Source: Pseudoalteromonas holothuriae (GTDB lineage: Bacteria > Pseudomonadota > Gammaproteobacteria > Enterobacterales > Alteromonadaceae). From it: 42,900 nt of DNA. The position numbers and the translations under genes were made by a program. Numbering within the stretch: position 1 is the first letter of the stretch; each line of letters opens with the position of its first letter. A model generated the notes under the pieces. The model did no database searches, had not been told where the DNA came from, and saw nothing but the letters and a program-made list of their open reading frames with translations. Of this stretch, positions 1-8,763 are shown one piece after another. The stretch is from assembly GCF_945859825.1 (NCBI RefSeq), contig NZ_CAMAPC010000026.1:1-42900 (forward strand), given 5' to 3'.

Positions 1-300
1 CTATTTCAGATTCTGGCTCGATTTCAGATTCTGGTTCTATTTCAGATTCTGGTTCTATTTCAGGTTCTGGTTCTATTTCAGATTCTGGTTCTATTTCAGA
101 TTCTGGTTCTATTTCAGATTCTGGTTCTATTTCAGGTTCTGGCTCTATTTCAGGCTCTGGCTCTATTTCAGGTTCTGGCTCAGACGCTTGCTCTGTCTCA
201 GGTGCTTGCTCTGTCTCAGGTGCTTGCTCTGCCTCAGACGCTTGCTCTGTCTCAGGTGCTTGCTCTGCCTCAGACGCTTGCTCTGTCTCAGGTGCTTGAT
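1..300 (-). repeat. Tandem low-complexity repeats inside fimV
   Basis: Positions 1-180 are about ten 18-bp units coding for EIEPES or EIEPEP with few base changes. Positions 180-300 are 18- to 36-bp units coding for APETEQ and ASEAEQ. The reading frame is kept throughout, so copy number can change without breaking the gene. The array runs off the window edge. Confidence 0.9.
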
Positions 301-2071
301 CTGCTTCATAAAGTAAACTGTCGATGTCATCAAGATCTAGATCAGAATCTTGTTCACCCTCAATATTCAAAGCATTTTCATCAATAGTACTAGCTTCTGA
401 TCCTGCCGCTTGCTCTGCTTCATCGAGTAAACTGTCAATGTCATCAAGATCAATATCATCGGGGTCCAGCTCTGCATCTAGATCAGAATCTTGTTCGGAG
501 GCTTCATCGATTAAATCATCGATATCAAAGTCATCATCGGCTTCCTCTTCAAGCTCAACCCCCTCTTTGCTTTGCTCACCATCGAGCAAACTATCAATGT
601 CATCAGGGTCCAGCTCTGCATCTAGATCAGAATCTTGTTCGGAGGCTTCATCGATTAAATCATCGATATCAAAGTCATCTCCACTCTCACTTTGAACAAG
701 CTCATCGATATCTTGCTGATCATCAGCTAACTCTTCACTTAATGCAGCAAGTGCATCATCGCTAACATCTAGTTCCTCTTCATTGAGTTCTGATTCTGCA
801 TTAAGCATGTCATCTATTTCTGAAGAACTCAGTAATTCACCTGTATCTCCATCTAAATCCAATGACACCGTATCACCGGCTTCCGTGTCTTGTTCATCAA
901 AATTTTGCTGCAAGAAATCATCTAAGTCTTCAGGAGTAGCAGTTTCAGCTGTTTCATCATCAAATACGATATCATCGTTGAGCAAGCTATCTAACTCGTC
1001 TTGGTCAAGCTCCCCACTCCCCTCATCAAAGGCATCCTCTTCCAATGAATCAAACATAATATCATCGTCTTCTGGCAAGATGTCGTCATCTAATTGAACG
1101 CTATCCTCAACCTCCGTATCCACTGCTGCAGTGGGCATACCTAAATCCAGAGGGTCGCTAGCTGCAGCAGGTGCTTGGGGTAAAAAGTCGTCTTCATCAT
1201 CAACACTATCTTGTGTTTGCTTGCGTTTTCTCAAAAAGAAAATTCCAGCACCAATTGCCAGCAAAGCAGGCAATGTTGCCAACAACACCAGTACAATTGG
1301 ATTACTTAGAGCAGAGCTAAAATTAAAGCTGCTTTGTGATTGTTTTTTTTGCGCTTCTTGACGCTCAATGAGGGCCGTTTGCAAGTTTAATACTGACTGT
1401 AACTGTTGTTGAATTTCGCTATCTTTTCCCAACTGTTCACGCACATTTTGCAATTCTTTTGAGATACTACCTAGTTGTTTCTTTAATTTATCATTTTCGA
1501 CTAGGATTTCTTCAACATTTTTTACTGAGCTGCGAAACTGTGATTGTAAGTCCATAAGTCTCGAGTCTTGCTCCAACTGAATTGATTTTAGTTGCTTAGT
1601 TAATGCATCTTGTGCCTCTTCAACATCAATTTTACGCGCTTGGGTGACTTTCTTCTGAGCCTGTTCTATTGTCTGATTATCAAGCATTCCGCTTTTTTTC
1701 AGTTCCCACAAAGCATCATCTTGATCAGAACGCTGTCGTGCAAAGTTAGGGTTTTCTTTGCGAATCTCTCCCATCGTAGGAATTTTCAAGTAGGCGCCAT
1801 CACGCATATGATTGAGGTTTTGGTCTAAAAATGCTTGAGGATTTTTTCGATAAAGCGCGCTCATCACCTGATAAATACTCACTGAGTCATCAGGTCTAAT
1901 TTTTTGAGCAATACGCCAAAGCGTATCAGAGGGTTTAATTGGCCCAATTGATCTACCTTGCTGACCATAATCAACTCCTTTTGGCCCTTTAATTTGGGGC
2001 TCTTCTAAGCTGTTGACTGGCAATGTGATCAATGTGAAGACAAAGATACAAAAAACGACAAAACCGCGCAT
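1..2071 (-). CDS. fimV: FimV-like polar hub / peptidoglycan-binding protein, 3' end outside window
   Basis: Open from an ATG at 2071 to the left edge (690 codons, no stop), so the C-terminus is missing. An AAAGGA ribosome site precedes the ATG. Residues 1-20 form a hydrophobic signal-like segment. Residues 41-100 match a LysM-type region (SDTLWRIAQKIRPDDSVSIY) as in FimV/HubP, which anchors polar proteins and type IV pilus or flagellar functions. A coiled-coil follows (about 130-245), then one membrane segment (257-280) ending in RKRK, then a very acidic cytoplasmic part rich in DDIDSLLD motifs. The far end becomes low-complexity: alternating PETEQASEAEQ and EIEPEP/EIEPES units. The neighbouring asd and pdxB fit the usual gammaproteobacterial order. 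Identity is firm at family level; the TPR-like C-terminal FimV domain lies outside and cannot be checked. Confidence 0.9.
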   Translation of the reverse strand, partial: MRGFVVFCIFVFTLITLPVNSLEEPQIKGPKGVDYGQQGRSIGPIKPSDTLWRIAQKIRPDDSVSIYQVMSALYRKNPQAFLDQNLNHMRDGAYLKIPTMGEIRKENPNFARQRSDQDDALWELKKSGMLDNQTIEQAQKKVTQARKIDVEEAQDALTKQLKSIQLEQDSRLMDLQSQFRSSVKNVEEILVENDKLKKQLGSISKELQNVREQLGKDSEIQQQLQSVLNLQTALIERQEAQKKQSQSSFNFSSALSNPIVLVLLATLPALLAIGAGIFFLRKRKQTQDSVDDEDDFLPQAPAAASDPLDLGMPTAAVDTEVEDSVQLDDDILPEDDDIMFDSLEEDAFDEGSGELDQDELDSLLNDDIVFDDETAETATPEDLDDFLQQNFDEQDTEAGDTVSLDLDGDTGELLSSSEIDDMLNAESELNEEELDVSDDALAALSEELADDQQDIDELVQSESGDDFDIDDLIDEASEQDSDLDAELDPDDIDSLLDGEQSKEGVELEEEADDDFDIDDLIDEASEQDSDLDAELDPDDIDLDDIDSLLDEAEQAAGSEASTIDENALNIEGEQDSDLDLDDIDSLLYEADQAPETEQASEAEQAPETEQASEAEQAPETEQAPETEQASEPEPEIEPEPEIEPEPEIEPESEIEPESEIEPESEIEPEPEIEPESEIEPESEIEPESEI
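452..680 (-). repeat. Near-identical duplicated segment (~75-80 bp) inside fimV
   Basis: Two almost identical DNA copies, about 455-535 and 599-679, both code for the acidic block DFDIDDLIDEASEQDSDLDA followed by ELDPDDID. The high DNA identity suggests a recent in-frame duplication. Confidence 0.8.
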
Positions 2072-2352
2072 GTTGGTCCTTTCAGTACTATGTTCAACAT
2101 TATTTTTTGCTAAACATCAAAATGTTGCTAATGATTGCTACTGCAAGCTCTATTCCAAGTTCAAACTATAAACCAGTTACCTTGGAATATCCATTGCAAC
2201 GCATTGAAAATTAACATGCTTATAATAGTTTATGATGAGTTAACTTTAGTTATAGCTAAATTGATAAGTCAAACGTCTGACATTATTGCTTTTGTTATGG
2301 CAAGTTGAGGCAATATGCTGCCATAAAGCAGCACATTATTAATGTATTATAA
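2072..2352. other. Intergenic region asd-fimV
   Basis: An AT-rich stretch with no credible gene. It holds a 6-bp stem, 6-nt loop hairpin at 2316-2333 (TGCTGC / GCAGCA) just past the asd stop; with no clear T-run it is at best a weak terminator. The fimV promoter should lie here but I see no convincing -35/-10 pair. Confidence 0.5.
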
Positions 2353-3369
2353 TTATAGGTAGTTCGCTACGAGCTCTTCTGCTATCTGCACGCTATTAGT
2401 TGCCGCTCCCTTTCGAGTATTATCAGAAACAACCCAAAGGTTTAGGCCAAGTGGGTGAGAAATATCTTGTCGAACACGACCAACATACACAGTGTCATTA
2501 CCGCTTGCATCACTCACTGGTGTTGGGTAATCCTGCTCATCTGTTATTAGTTCAACACCTGGCGCGTCACTTAACAGCTGCTTTACGTGCTCAATATCGT
2601 ACGGCATTCTCGTTTCTAGGTGTATTGCTTCAGCATGCCCAAAAAAGACAGGTACTCTCACCGCTGTAGGGTTTACCATTACACTACTATCACCTAAAAT
2701 TTTATGTGTTTCCCACACCATCTTCATTTCTTCTTTGGTATAGCCATTATCTTGAAATACATCAATTTGAGGAATGACATTAAAGGCGATTTGTTTAGTA
2801 AAAACTTGACTATCAACTGGCCTTGCATTCATCAAATTAGCAGTCTGTTTAGCAAGTTCATCAACCGCCTCTTTACCCGCTCCAGATACAGCTTGGTATG
2901 TTGAAACATTAATACGGTCAATGCCATAAGCATCATAAATTGGTTTTAACGCAACCAGCATTTGAATTGTCGAGCAGTTTGGGTTTGCAATGATGTTACG
3001 ATTACGAAAATCAGCCAAACTAGCAGGGTTAACTTCAGGCACGACCAGTGGTACGTCATAATCGTATCTAAAATGTGATGTGTTATCAATTACCACGCAT
3101 CCAGCTTCCGCAGCGATCGGAGCATACTTTTCTGAAACACTACCACCTGCTGAAAATAACCCTATGTGTGCCTGAGAAAAATCAAACTGTTCAACATCGA
3201 GTACTTCAATTTTCTCACCACGAAAATCGAGTTCTTCGCCAGCACTGCGACTACTAGCCAATGCAAATAACTGATCAACCGGAAATTTGCGTTCTTCTAA
3301 TGTGTCTATAATTTGTTTACCTACGAGGCCCGTAGCCCCTAATACCGCCACATTAAACTTTTGCGACAT
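2353..3369 (-). CDS. asd: Aspartate-semialdehyde dehydrogenase
   Basis: Reduces L-aspartyl-4-phosphate to aspartate semialdehyde with NADPH, the branch point to lysine/diaminopimelate, threonine and methionine. The 338-residue product starts MSQKFNVAVLGATGLVGKQ, an N-terminal Rossmann fingerprint GATGLVG, and carries the catalytic cysteine in NPNCST (Cys132), with a later GHAEAIH segment typical of the family. Length is normal. The frame is open to 3390, but the ATG at 3369 has a GAGG ribosome site and sits one base after the pdxB stop, so it is the better start. It is probably co-transcribed with pdxB. It resembles the Asd type found next to pdxB and fimV in Vibrio and Shewanella. Confidence 0.95.
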   Translation of the reverse strand: MSQKFNVAVLGATGLVGKQIIDTLEERKFPVDQLFALASSRSAGEELDFRGEKIEVLDVEQFDFSQAHIGLFSAGGSVSEKYAPIAAEAGCVVIDNTSHFRYDYDVPLVVPEVNPASLADFRNRNIIANPNCSTIQMLVALKPIYDAYGIDRINVSTYQAVSGAGKEAVDELAKQTANLMNARPVDSQVFTKQIAFNVIPQIDVFQDNGYTKEEMKMVWETHKILGDSSVMVNPTAVRVPVFFGHAEAIHLETRMPYDIEHVKQLLSDAPGVELITDEQDYPTPVSDASGNDTVYVGRVRQDISHPLGLNLWVVSDNTRKGAATNSVQIAEELVANYL

Positions 3370-3370
3370 A

Positions 3371-4504
3371 TCAACCCTCATTCTTTTCAATTACATTAAA
3401 ACCTAACGTTGCTAATACGTCCCCATGCACACTCATGTTATCAATGTTGAGTGTACTAAATTCACGTCTTGGGGGGTAGTTTTTACGCAGACTGTCAAAA
3501 CCATGACTTGTTAAATTGGCTCGCATTAAACCATCATCTCTGCGAATATCATAGACTAGATGTACTAAACGCCCTAAGTCTTGTTCTGTTAGGGTTTTTT
3601 CTGTTCTACATTTAGTCAGCGCTGGGACAGGTAAAAATGCTTCAAGCTGTTTGTTAGCACATACGCCTAATCGTTCGCACAGACCGTCATACAGCATTTG
3701 TGTGCCGCGCGCTTTACCTTCAAGGCTATGTCCTGCGATATGGACACTCGCAAACCGAGTGTATGGTAAAAGCGCAGTAAGAATATTGGGTTCATTCTCC
3801 CATACATCTAGTATAAGTTCTAACCTTTGCCCACTTTGAAGTAATTTTAGCAAAGCTTGATTATCTATCACATCACCGCGACTAGCATTGATAAGTAGCA
3901 TATTTTCTTTTAACTTACTGATACGATTCGCATCCATTAAATGAAAAGTCTTATCTGCCCCCTCTTTAATCAATGGCACATGAAATGTCACGATATCAGC
4001 TTGTTCCAAAACAGCATCAATATCTATATGCTCGTCTAAATCCCCTTGCTTAAAACGCAATGGATCACACATTAATAATTTGATACCAGTATCGGCGAGC
4101 TTGTGCTGAAGGCACTTACCAATACTTCCAACGCCTACAATCCCCAAGGTTTTACCTTGTAAACAGGTATCAGTTTCTTGGGCATACGCATATAAAGCAC
4201 TAATAACATATTCCGCTACTGCAACTGCATTACACCCCGGAGCATTTGTAAAAGCGATGTCTTGTTGTGCAAGTAGATGCGTATCAACATGATCAATACC
4301 AATCGTTGCAGTACCAACAAACTGCAACTTATTTGCCTGTGACAACAAGGGCGCATTCACTTTAGTCACAGAACGAATAAGTAACGCGTCCACATCCTGC
4401 AATGACGATGCCTGTAAGTTGCGACCATCAAAACGCTTAACTTCACCTAAATCAGAAAAAAACTCTTCTACCAAAGGCATATTTTGATCTGCGAGGATCT
4501 TCAT
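3371..4504 (-). CDS. pdxB: Erythronate-4-phosphate dehydrogenase
   Basis: Oxidises 4-phosphoerythronate in the DXP-dependent pyridoxal-5'-phosphate pathway. The 377-residue protein is a D-2-hydroxyacid dehydrogenase: NAD-binding GIVGVGSIG (121-129), the active-site Arg in NASRGD (209), Glu in ENEPN (237) and His in HIAGHS (255). The C-terminal 90 residues form the extra PdxB dimerisation region, which separates it from SerA or glycerate dehydrogenases. The N-terminus MKILADQNMP is typical. Its stop is one base from the asd start, so the two genes form an operon. Confidence 0.95.
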   Translation of the reverse strand: MKILADQNMPLVEEFFSDLGEVKRFDGRNLQASSLQDVDALLIRSVTKVNAPLLSQANKLQFVGTATIGIDHVDTHLLAQQDIAFTNAPGCNAVAVAEYVISALYAYAQETDTCLQGKTLGIVGVGSIGKCLQHKLADTGIKLLMCDPLRFKQGDLDEHIDIDAVLEQADIVTFHVPLIKEGADKTFHLMDANRISKLKENMLLINASRGDVIDNQALLKLLQSGQRLELILDVWENEPNILTALLPYTRFASVHIAGHSLEGKARGTQMLYDGLCERLGVCANKQLEAFLPVPALTKCRTEKTLTEQDLGRLVHLVYDIRRDDGLMRANLTSHGFDSLRKNYPPRREFSTLNIDNMSVHGDVLATLGFNVIEKNEG

Positions 4505-4597
4505 TTAAAATTCCAAACTGTGCACGAGAGCGATATTGTATACCCAAGCTAATGTAAAATGCGAATTTCGTGATATTGTAATGAAATACCTCTACCC

Positions 4598-4900
4598 CTA
4601 GCCACTCTTAGTTTTTATCTTATGAACACCAGCCGCAATACCCGAAAACATAGCGATTAGTAACAACAAAACCATTAAAGTCGTGGTTTTTTGTTCTGGC
4701 AACACAAGTAAGGGACTCATTAACACTGCCAAAACATTAAAAAAAGCCAGTGCCAGAGCCATATTTAAGTGTCCGTGATAACCATACCAAGCACTGATTA
4801 AACAGCAAAATAAGTTGAAGAAAATGGCAGGAGTATAAAGATTCACCGACATCCATGTTGCAAATAAAGAAATTGATACCACAAAAATTGAACTAATCAT
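4598..4900 (-). CDS. Small inner-membrane protein of unknown function
   Basis: A 100-residue, highly hydrophobic protein with about three to four membrane segments (roughly 1-20, 22-42, 46-66 and 73-93) and a short basic tail ending HKIKTKSG. An AAGGAAGG ribosome site lies about 9 bases before the ATG at 4900. It is separated from pdxB by 93 bases, so it may be its own unit or share a transcript with it. I recognise no family. Confidence 0.7.
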   Translation of the reverse strand: MISSIFVVSISLFATWMSVNLYTPAIFFNLFCCLISAWYGYHGHLNMALALAFFNVLAVLMSPLLVLPEQKTTTLMVLLLLIAMFSGIAAGVHKIKTKSG

Positions 4901-5148
4901 TTAAGGTTCCTTCCTTAATTAATCTTCTAAAACAATAGGCGTGAAAGCTCAAAAATCAATCTTTTTTACGGGTTAATTACTTTTTAAATTTACATCTTAA
5001 AAACACCTTGGCAATTAGTCGCTACAAAGCGTACTGACAGGGCTATACCAAATTTATATTTAAAGTAAGCGAATATTGCTTGTATTAACTACAGTAAATG
5101 AAGCGTTTTTTCTCTTGAAATGATTCGCCGTAAAGGCTAGTCTAGCCA
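4901..5148. other. Divergent intergenic region before fadE
   Basis: An AT-rich stretch with no gene. It must hold the divergent promoters of the small membrane protein (minus) and fadE (plus); only the fadE side gives a recognisable signal. Confidence 0.5.
5115..5143 (+). promoter_or_regulatory. Candidate sigma-70 promoter of fadE
   Basis: TTGAAA at 5115-5120 and TAGTCT at 5138-5143, spaced 17 bases. The -10 match is weak. The predicted transcription start near 5150 would fall inside the FadR-like operator, which is the geometry expected for repression. Confidence 0.4.
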
Positions 5149-5165
5149 AGGTGGTCAGACCTCTT
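5149..5165 (+). promoter_or_regulatory. FadR-type operator upstream of fadE
   Basis: AGGTGGTCAGACCTCTT agrees with the published E. coli FadR consensus AGCTGGTCCGACNTGTT at 13 of 16 defined positions and keeps the symmetric GGTC-N-GACC core. It lies just upstream of the fadE ribosome site. FadR represses fadE in enterobacteria and vibrios and is released by long-chain acyl-CoA, so the same control is likely here. Confidence 0.7.
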
Positions 5166-5180
5166 ATAAGGAAGAACAAC

Positions 5181-7634
5181 ATGACACTCATATTCACTTT
5201 AACTTTGATAGCGCTTGTTAGCATTGCAAGCTATCACAGAGCAAGCTGGAACACCTCAGTAGGTGTTGCTACAATTACACTACTCATTGGTACCTTTTTT
5301 GGTGCATTTGGCGCATTCTCATGGTTACTCTTTTTAGCCATTGTGGTGCCTCTATCACTCACTAATATTCGTCAACAATATATTGTTGCACCTCTTTTCA
5401 AAGCGTTTAAAAAAGTAACGCCAACCATGTCAGATACTGAGAAATCGGCTATTGCTGCTGGCACTACTTGGTGGGAAGCCGACCTTTTTTGTGGTAACCC
5501 TGATTGGAAAAAGCTTCACCAATACCCACAATCTCGCTTAACAATTGAGGAGCAGGCATTTTTAGATGGCCCAGTTGAAGAAGTATGCGCCATGCTAGAC
5601 GATTGGAAAGCAACTCATGAACTAACCGACCTCCCTGAAGATGTATGGCAGTACCTAAAAGATAATAAATTCTTTGCCATGATCATTAAAAAACAATATG
5701 GCGGTCTTGAGTTTTCGGCCTATGCACAATCTTGTGTATTGCAAAAGCTGACCAGTAAATCAACTTTACTATCATCTATTGTTGGCGTACCAAACTCGCT
5801 CGGTCCTGGCGAGTTACTTCAGCACTACGGTACTGAAGATCAAAAAGAACATTACCTACCTAGATTAGCCACAGGTCAAGAGATCCCCTGTTTTGCACTA
5901 ACCTCTCCTGAAGCAGGTTCTGATGCATCAGCGATCCCTGACTTTGGTATTGTCTGCAAAGGCGAATGGGAAGGTAAAGAAACATTGGGGATTCGCCTTA
6001 CTTGGAATAAGCGTTACATCACGTTAGCGCCTGTGGCAACAGTCCTTGGTTTAGCGTTTAAACTACGCGACCCTGATGGTTTACTAAGCGAAGACAAAGA
6101 ACCCGGTATCACTTGTGCTTTGATCCCAACCAATACACCAGGCGTCAAAATTGGCCGCCGCCATTTCCCACTGAATGTGCCATTTCAAAACGGTCCTACT
6201 CAAGGCGAAGATATTTTTGTTCCTATCGATTACATTATTGGTGGACCAGCAATGGCCGGACAAGGTTGGCGGATGCTCGTTGAATGTTTGTCTGTAGGGC
6301 GAGTGATCACGCTTCCTTCAAATTCGACTGGTGGTATAAAATCATTGGCTCTTGCGAGTGGCGCTTATAGTAGAATTCGTCGTCAATTCAAATTACCAAT
6401 CGGTAAAATGGAAGGTATTGAGGAATCACTTGCTAAACTTGGTGGTTATGCATACAGCACCGATGCAGCAGTAAGCATGTCAACTGGTGCAGTTGATGCA
6501 GGCGAAAAGCCATCAGTGGTTTCAGCTATTTTAAAATATCACCTAACTGAACAAATGCGTACATCTACTATGCATGCCATGGATATTCACGGTGGTAAGG
6601 GTATTTGTTTGGGCCCAAATAATTATCTGGGTAGAGGTTATCAAGGTGCACCTATCGCCATTACTGTTGAAGGTGCAAACATTTTAACCCGTAATATGAT
6701 TATCTACGGTCAAGGGGCGATTCGATGCCATCCATTTGTACTCGCTGAGCTTAATGCAGTGAGCATGGAAGACAAGCAAGCCGCTCTAGAGAGCTTTGAT
6801 ACGTCACTAATGGGCCACATTGGTTTTACCATTTCAAATCTGGTAAGAACTAAATGGTTAGCCTTAACAGGTGCACGTTTTACAAAAGTACCATACGACG
6901 ACGAAACGGCAGTATTCTATCGCAATGCTAGCCGATACAGTGCATCATTAGCCCTCATGTCAGATATCTGTATGGCAGTCTTTGGTGGCTCATTAAAACG
7001 TAAAGAGCGCATATCTGCACGCTTAGGTGACTTGTTAAGTTACTTGTATTTAGTATCAGCAACACTGAAACGCTATAACGATGAAGGCCGTAAGAAAGAA
7101 GACTTACCATTTGTACAGTGGAGTTGCCAAGAGCATTTATACCTTTGTCAACGCGCCTTGGCTGACTTAATTAATAATATGCCTTCTGCAGTACTTCGTG
7201 GGTTATTAAAAGTATTGCTTTTCCCATTTGGTCGCCCTGTACGTAAACCGACTGATAAGCTTGAGCACAAGATTGCACACATACTGCAGACGCCAAATGC
7301 CTCTCGCGAGCGGTTGGCTGCACATATTTACCTAAAAGATGAGCCACTAAACATCCTAGGTAAACAAGAGCAAACTCTGCGCGATATCTTAGAAATTGAA
7401 CCATTATTTGACAAAGTATGCCGTGCTAAAGGTACAAAGCTACCATTTACTCAGCTAGATAAGGTGGCACAAATGGGCTTAGATTTGGGGGCTTTGAATG
7501 AAGATGAAGCAGACAAACTGAGCGCTGTAGAAGCCAAACGTTTAGCCGTCATTAATGTTGATGACTTTGATCCCAGTGAACTCACCGCAGGTCAAGGTGC
7601 TAAACCTAATACACAAGGTGCCAGTGCCGCCTAA
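5181..7634 (+). CDS. fadE: Membrane-anchored acyl-CoA dehydrogenase FadE
   Basis: First step of fatty acid beta-oxidation: acyl-CoA to trans-2-enoyl-CoA with FAD. The 817-residue length equals that of E. coli FadE (814 aa) and is about twice that of ordinary acyl-CoA dehydrogenases. Residues 1-65 carry two to three hydrophobic segments. The N-terminal, middle and C-terminal dehydrogenase domains follow (FALTSPEAGSDA in the middle domain; ITVEGANILTRNMIIYGQGA in the C-terminal domain), then the FadE-specific C-terminal extension. The frame is open from 5151, but AAGGAAG sits correctly in front of the ATG at 5181, and 5151-5165 is the operator. It is a single-gene unit closed by a strong terminator. 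Confidence 0.93.
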   Translation: MTLIFTLTLIALVSIASYHRASWNTSVGVATITLLIGTFFGAFGAFSWLLFLAIVVPLSLTNIRQQYIVAPLFKAFKKVTPTMSDTEKSAIAAGTTWWEADLFCGNPDWKKLHQYPQSRLTIEEQAFLDGPVEEVCAMLDDWKATHELTDLPEDVWQYLKDNKFFAMIIKKQYGGLEFSAYAQSCVLQKLTSKSTLLSSIVGVPNSLGPGELLQHYGTEDQKEHYLPRLATGQEIPCFALTSPEAGSDASAIPDFGIVCKGEWEGKETLGIRLTWNKRYITLAPVATVLGLAFKLRDPDGLLSEDKEPGITCALIPTNTPGVKIGRRHFPLNVPFQNGPTQGEDIFVPIDYIIGGPAMAGQGWRMLVECLSVGRVITLPSNSTGGIKSLALASGAYSRIRRQFKLPIGKMEGIEESLAKLGGYAYSTDAAVSMSTGAVDAGEKPSVVSAILKYHLTEQMRTSTMHAMDIHGGKGICLGPNNYLGRGYQGAPIAITVEGANILTRNMIIYGQGAIRCHPFVLAELNAVSMEDKQAALESFDTSLMGHIGFTISNLVRTKWLALTGARFTKVPYDDETAVFYRNASRYSASLALMSDICMAVFGGSLKRKERISARLGDLLSYLYLVSATLKRYNDEGRKKEDLPFVQWSCQEHLYLCQRALADLINNMPSAVLRGLLKVLLFPFGRPVRKPTDKLEHKIAHILQTPNASRERLAAHIYLKDEPLNILGKQEQTLRDILEIEPLFDKVCRAKGTKLPFTQLDKVAQMGLDLGALNEDEADKLSAVEAKRLAVINVDDFDPSELTAGQGAKPNTQGASAA

Positions 7635-7657
7635 ATTTACTGCATTTCTAAAATGAA

Positions 7658-7685
7658 TCAAAGCCAGCTAATTAGCTGGCTTTTT
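7658..7685 (+). terminator. Rho-independent terminator after fadE, probably bidirectional
   Basis: The 20-bp perfect palindrome AGCCAGCTAATTAGCTGGCT at 7662-7681 is flanked by A-rich sequence on the left and five T on the right. It lies between convergent fadE and the minus-strand permease gene and can serve both. Confidence 0.85.
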
Positions 7686-7692
7686 CATAACT

Positions 7693-8763
7693 TCAAACTA
7701 ATATTTTTATCATATAAATTAGCACACTTACACTTGCCCAGCATACCGCCAAACTCTTTGGCCGCCTTGCAGCACACCACTGTAGCAAAGGCATGAACAA
7801 CAAAGTTAGCAACATAAATATATCAAAGTCCAACACAAATACAATTAAGCACCAAGATAATAAATATAGAATAAAAACCATGGCATGAAGCGTGACTACA
7901 ATAGCTTGTTGTTGTTTTAAACTGAGCCAAAACAATCTATGTTCTTGGACTAGTTTAGTGGTTTTTATACACATCGAGGCCCATAAAAGAAGCACAATCA
8001 GCGCAACCATAGGTGCATACCAATGTAGTAGCTCGGGGCGCTCTTTGCCTATGATAGCAACTCCCAAAGTAAATAGTAAACCGATCACCATACGCCAAAT
8101 CAATGACCATGTATTATTAAGCCCATAAACAAGCCAAAATGACCACACATTTAGCTGTGAAGGTACATATACAAACTTCAAAGGCTTAAACCAACACGCA
8201 ACGAGCACGATGGCATTAAATACAACCAAGTAGCTTATGTTCGATAACCCAAGCACTAACAATACTACTGCAATGCCTAATGCCCATACTACAGCCTGAG
8301 GGCGATATAATAGTACAACAGCCAAACTTAACTGAGTCACAATAAACGCAACAAAGTGTGGCGCCCTCATCAATTTGTCCCACCCCATGGCAAAAGCTAA
8401 AACTAAGGACAGCCAAAGCAAAATGTGGCTTACTAGCAGCAATGTAAAATCAGCTACTAAATGCTTTAATCGACCACTGTGTAAAGAAAAGTGAAACAAT
8501 CTATGAGGCGTATCTAAGATCACAGGCTTTAATACAAATAGGAGGAGAGTTTGCATCAACAAGTAAGCCACCATCATTTGGTTTGCGGTCTCTACACTGT
8601 CACTTTGTACAACTTTGCCTAAACCTAAAAATAAGCCTGCAACCAAGCCTGGGAGAAAAATATAAAACAATGTTGAGATCATCAGTGCAAATTGACTGAG
8701 CTGCCTTAATAGCTCCTTTAGTGCGTACTCAAAGGCTTTTTTACGATATTGATAATAATTCAC
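7693..8763 (-). CDS. Multi-pass membrane protein, probable ABC transporter permease partner
   Basis: A 356-residue integral membrane protein with about ten hydrophobic segments and a basic N-terminus (NYYQYRKKAFEYALKELLRQ). The start codon is GTG at 8763, directly abutting the TAG stop of the ATPase gene, which implies translational coupling. No sequence family is recognised. The role as membrane half of an ABC transporter is inferred from its fusion-like coupling to the ATPase. Substrate and direction are unknown. Confidence 0.7.
   Translation of the reverse strand: MNYYQYRKKAFEYALKELLRQLSQFALMISTLFYIFLPGLVAGLFLGLGKVVQSDSVETANQMMVAYLLMQTLLLFVLKPVILDTPHRLFHFSLHSGRLKHLVADFTLLLVSHILLWLSLVLAFAMGWDKLMRAPHFVAFIVTQLSLAVVLLYRPQAVVWALGIAVVLLVLGLSNISYLVVFNAIVLVACWFKPLKFVYVPSQLNVWSFWLVYGLNNTWSLIWRMVIGLLFTLGVAIIGKERPELLHWYAPMVALIVLLLWASMCIKTTKLVQEHRLFWLSLKQQQAIVVTLHAMVFILYLLSWCLIVFVLDFDIFMLLTLLFMPLLQWCAARRPKSLAVCWASVSVLIYMIKILV

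Noticed and set aside
1..300. CRISPR-like array
   Set aside because: The short repeats are contiguous, in frame and protein-coding, with no unique spacers.
202..1361. Serine-, leucine- or glutamine-rich plus-strand frames over the left edge
   Set aside because: Antisense shadows of the acidic fimV repeats; fimV itself has a LysM region, membrane segment and correct start.
2316..2333. Rho-independent terminator after asd
   Set aside because: A clean 6-bp hairpin exists but no T-run follows on the minus strand, so it is mentioned only within the intergenic note.
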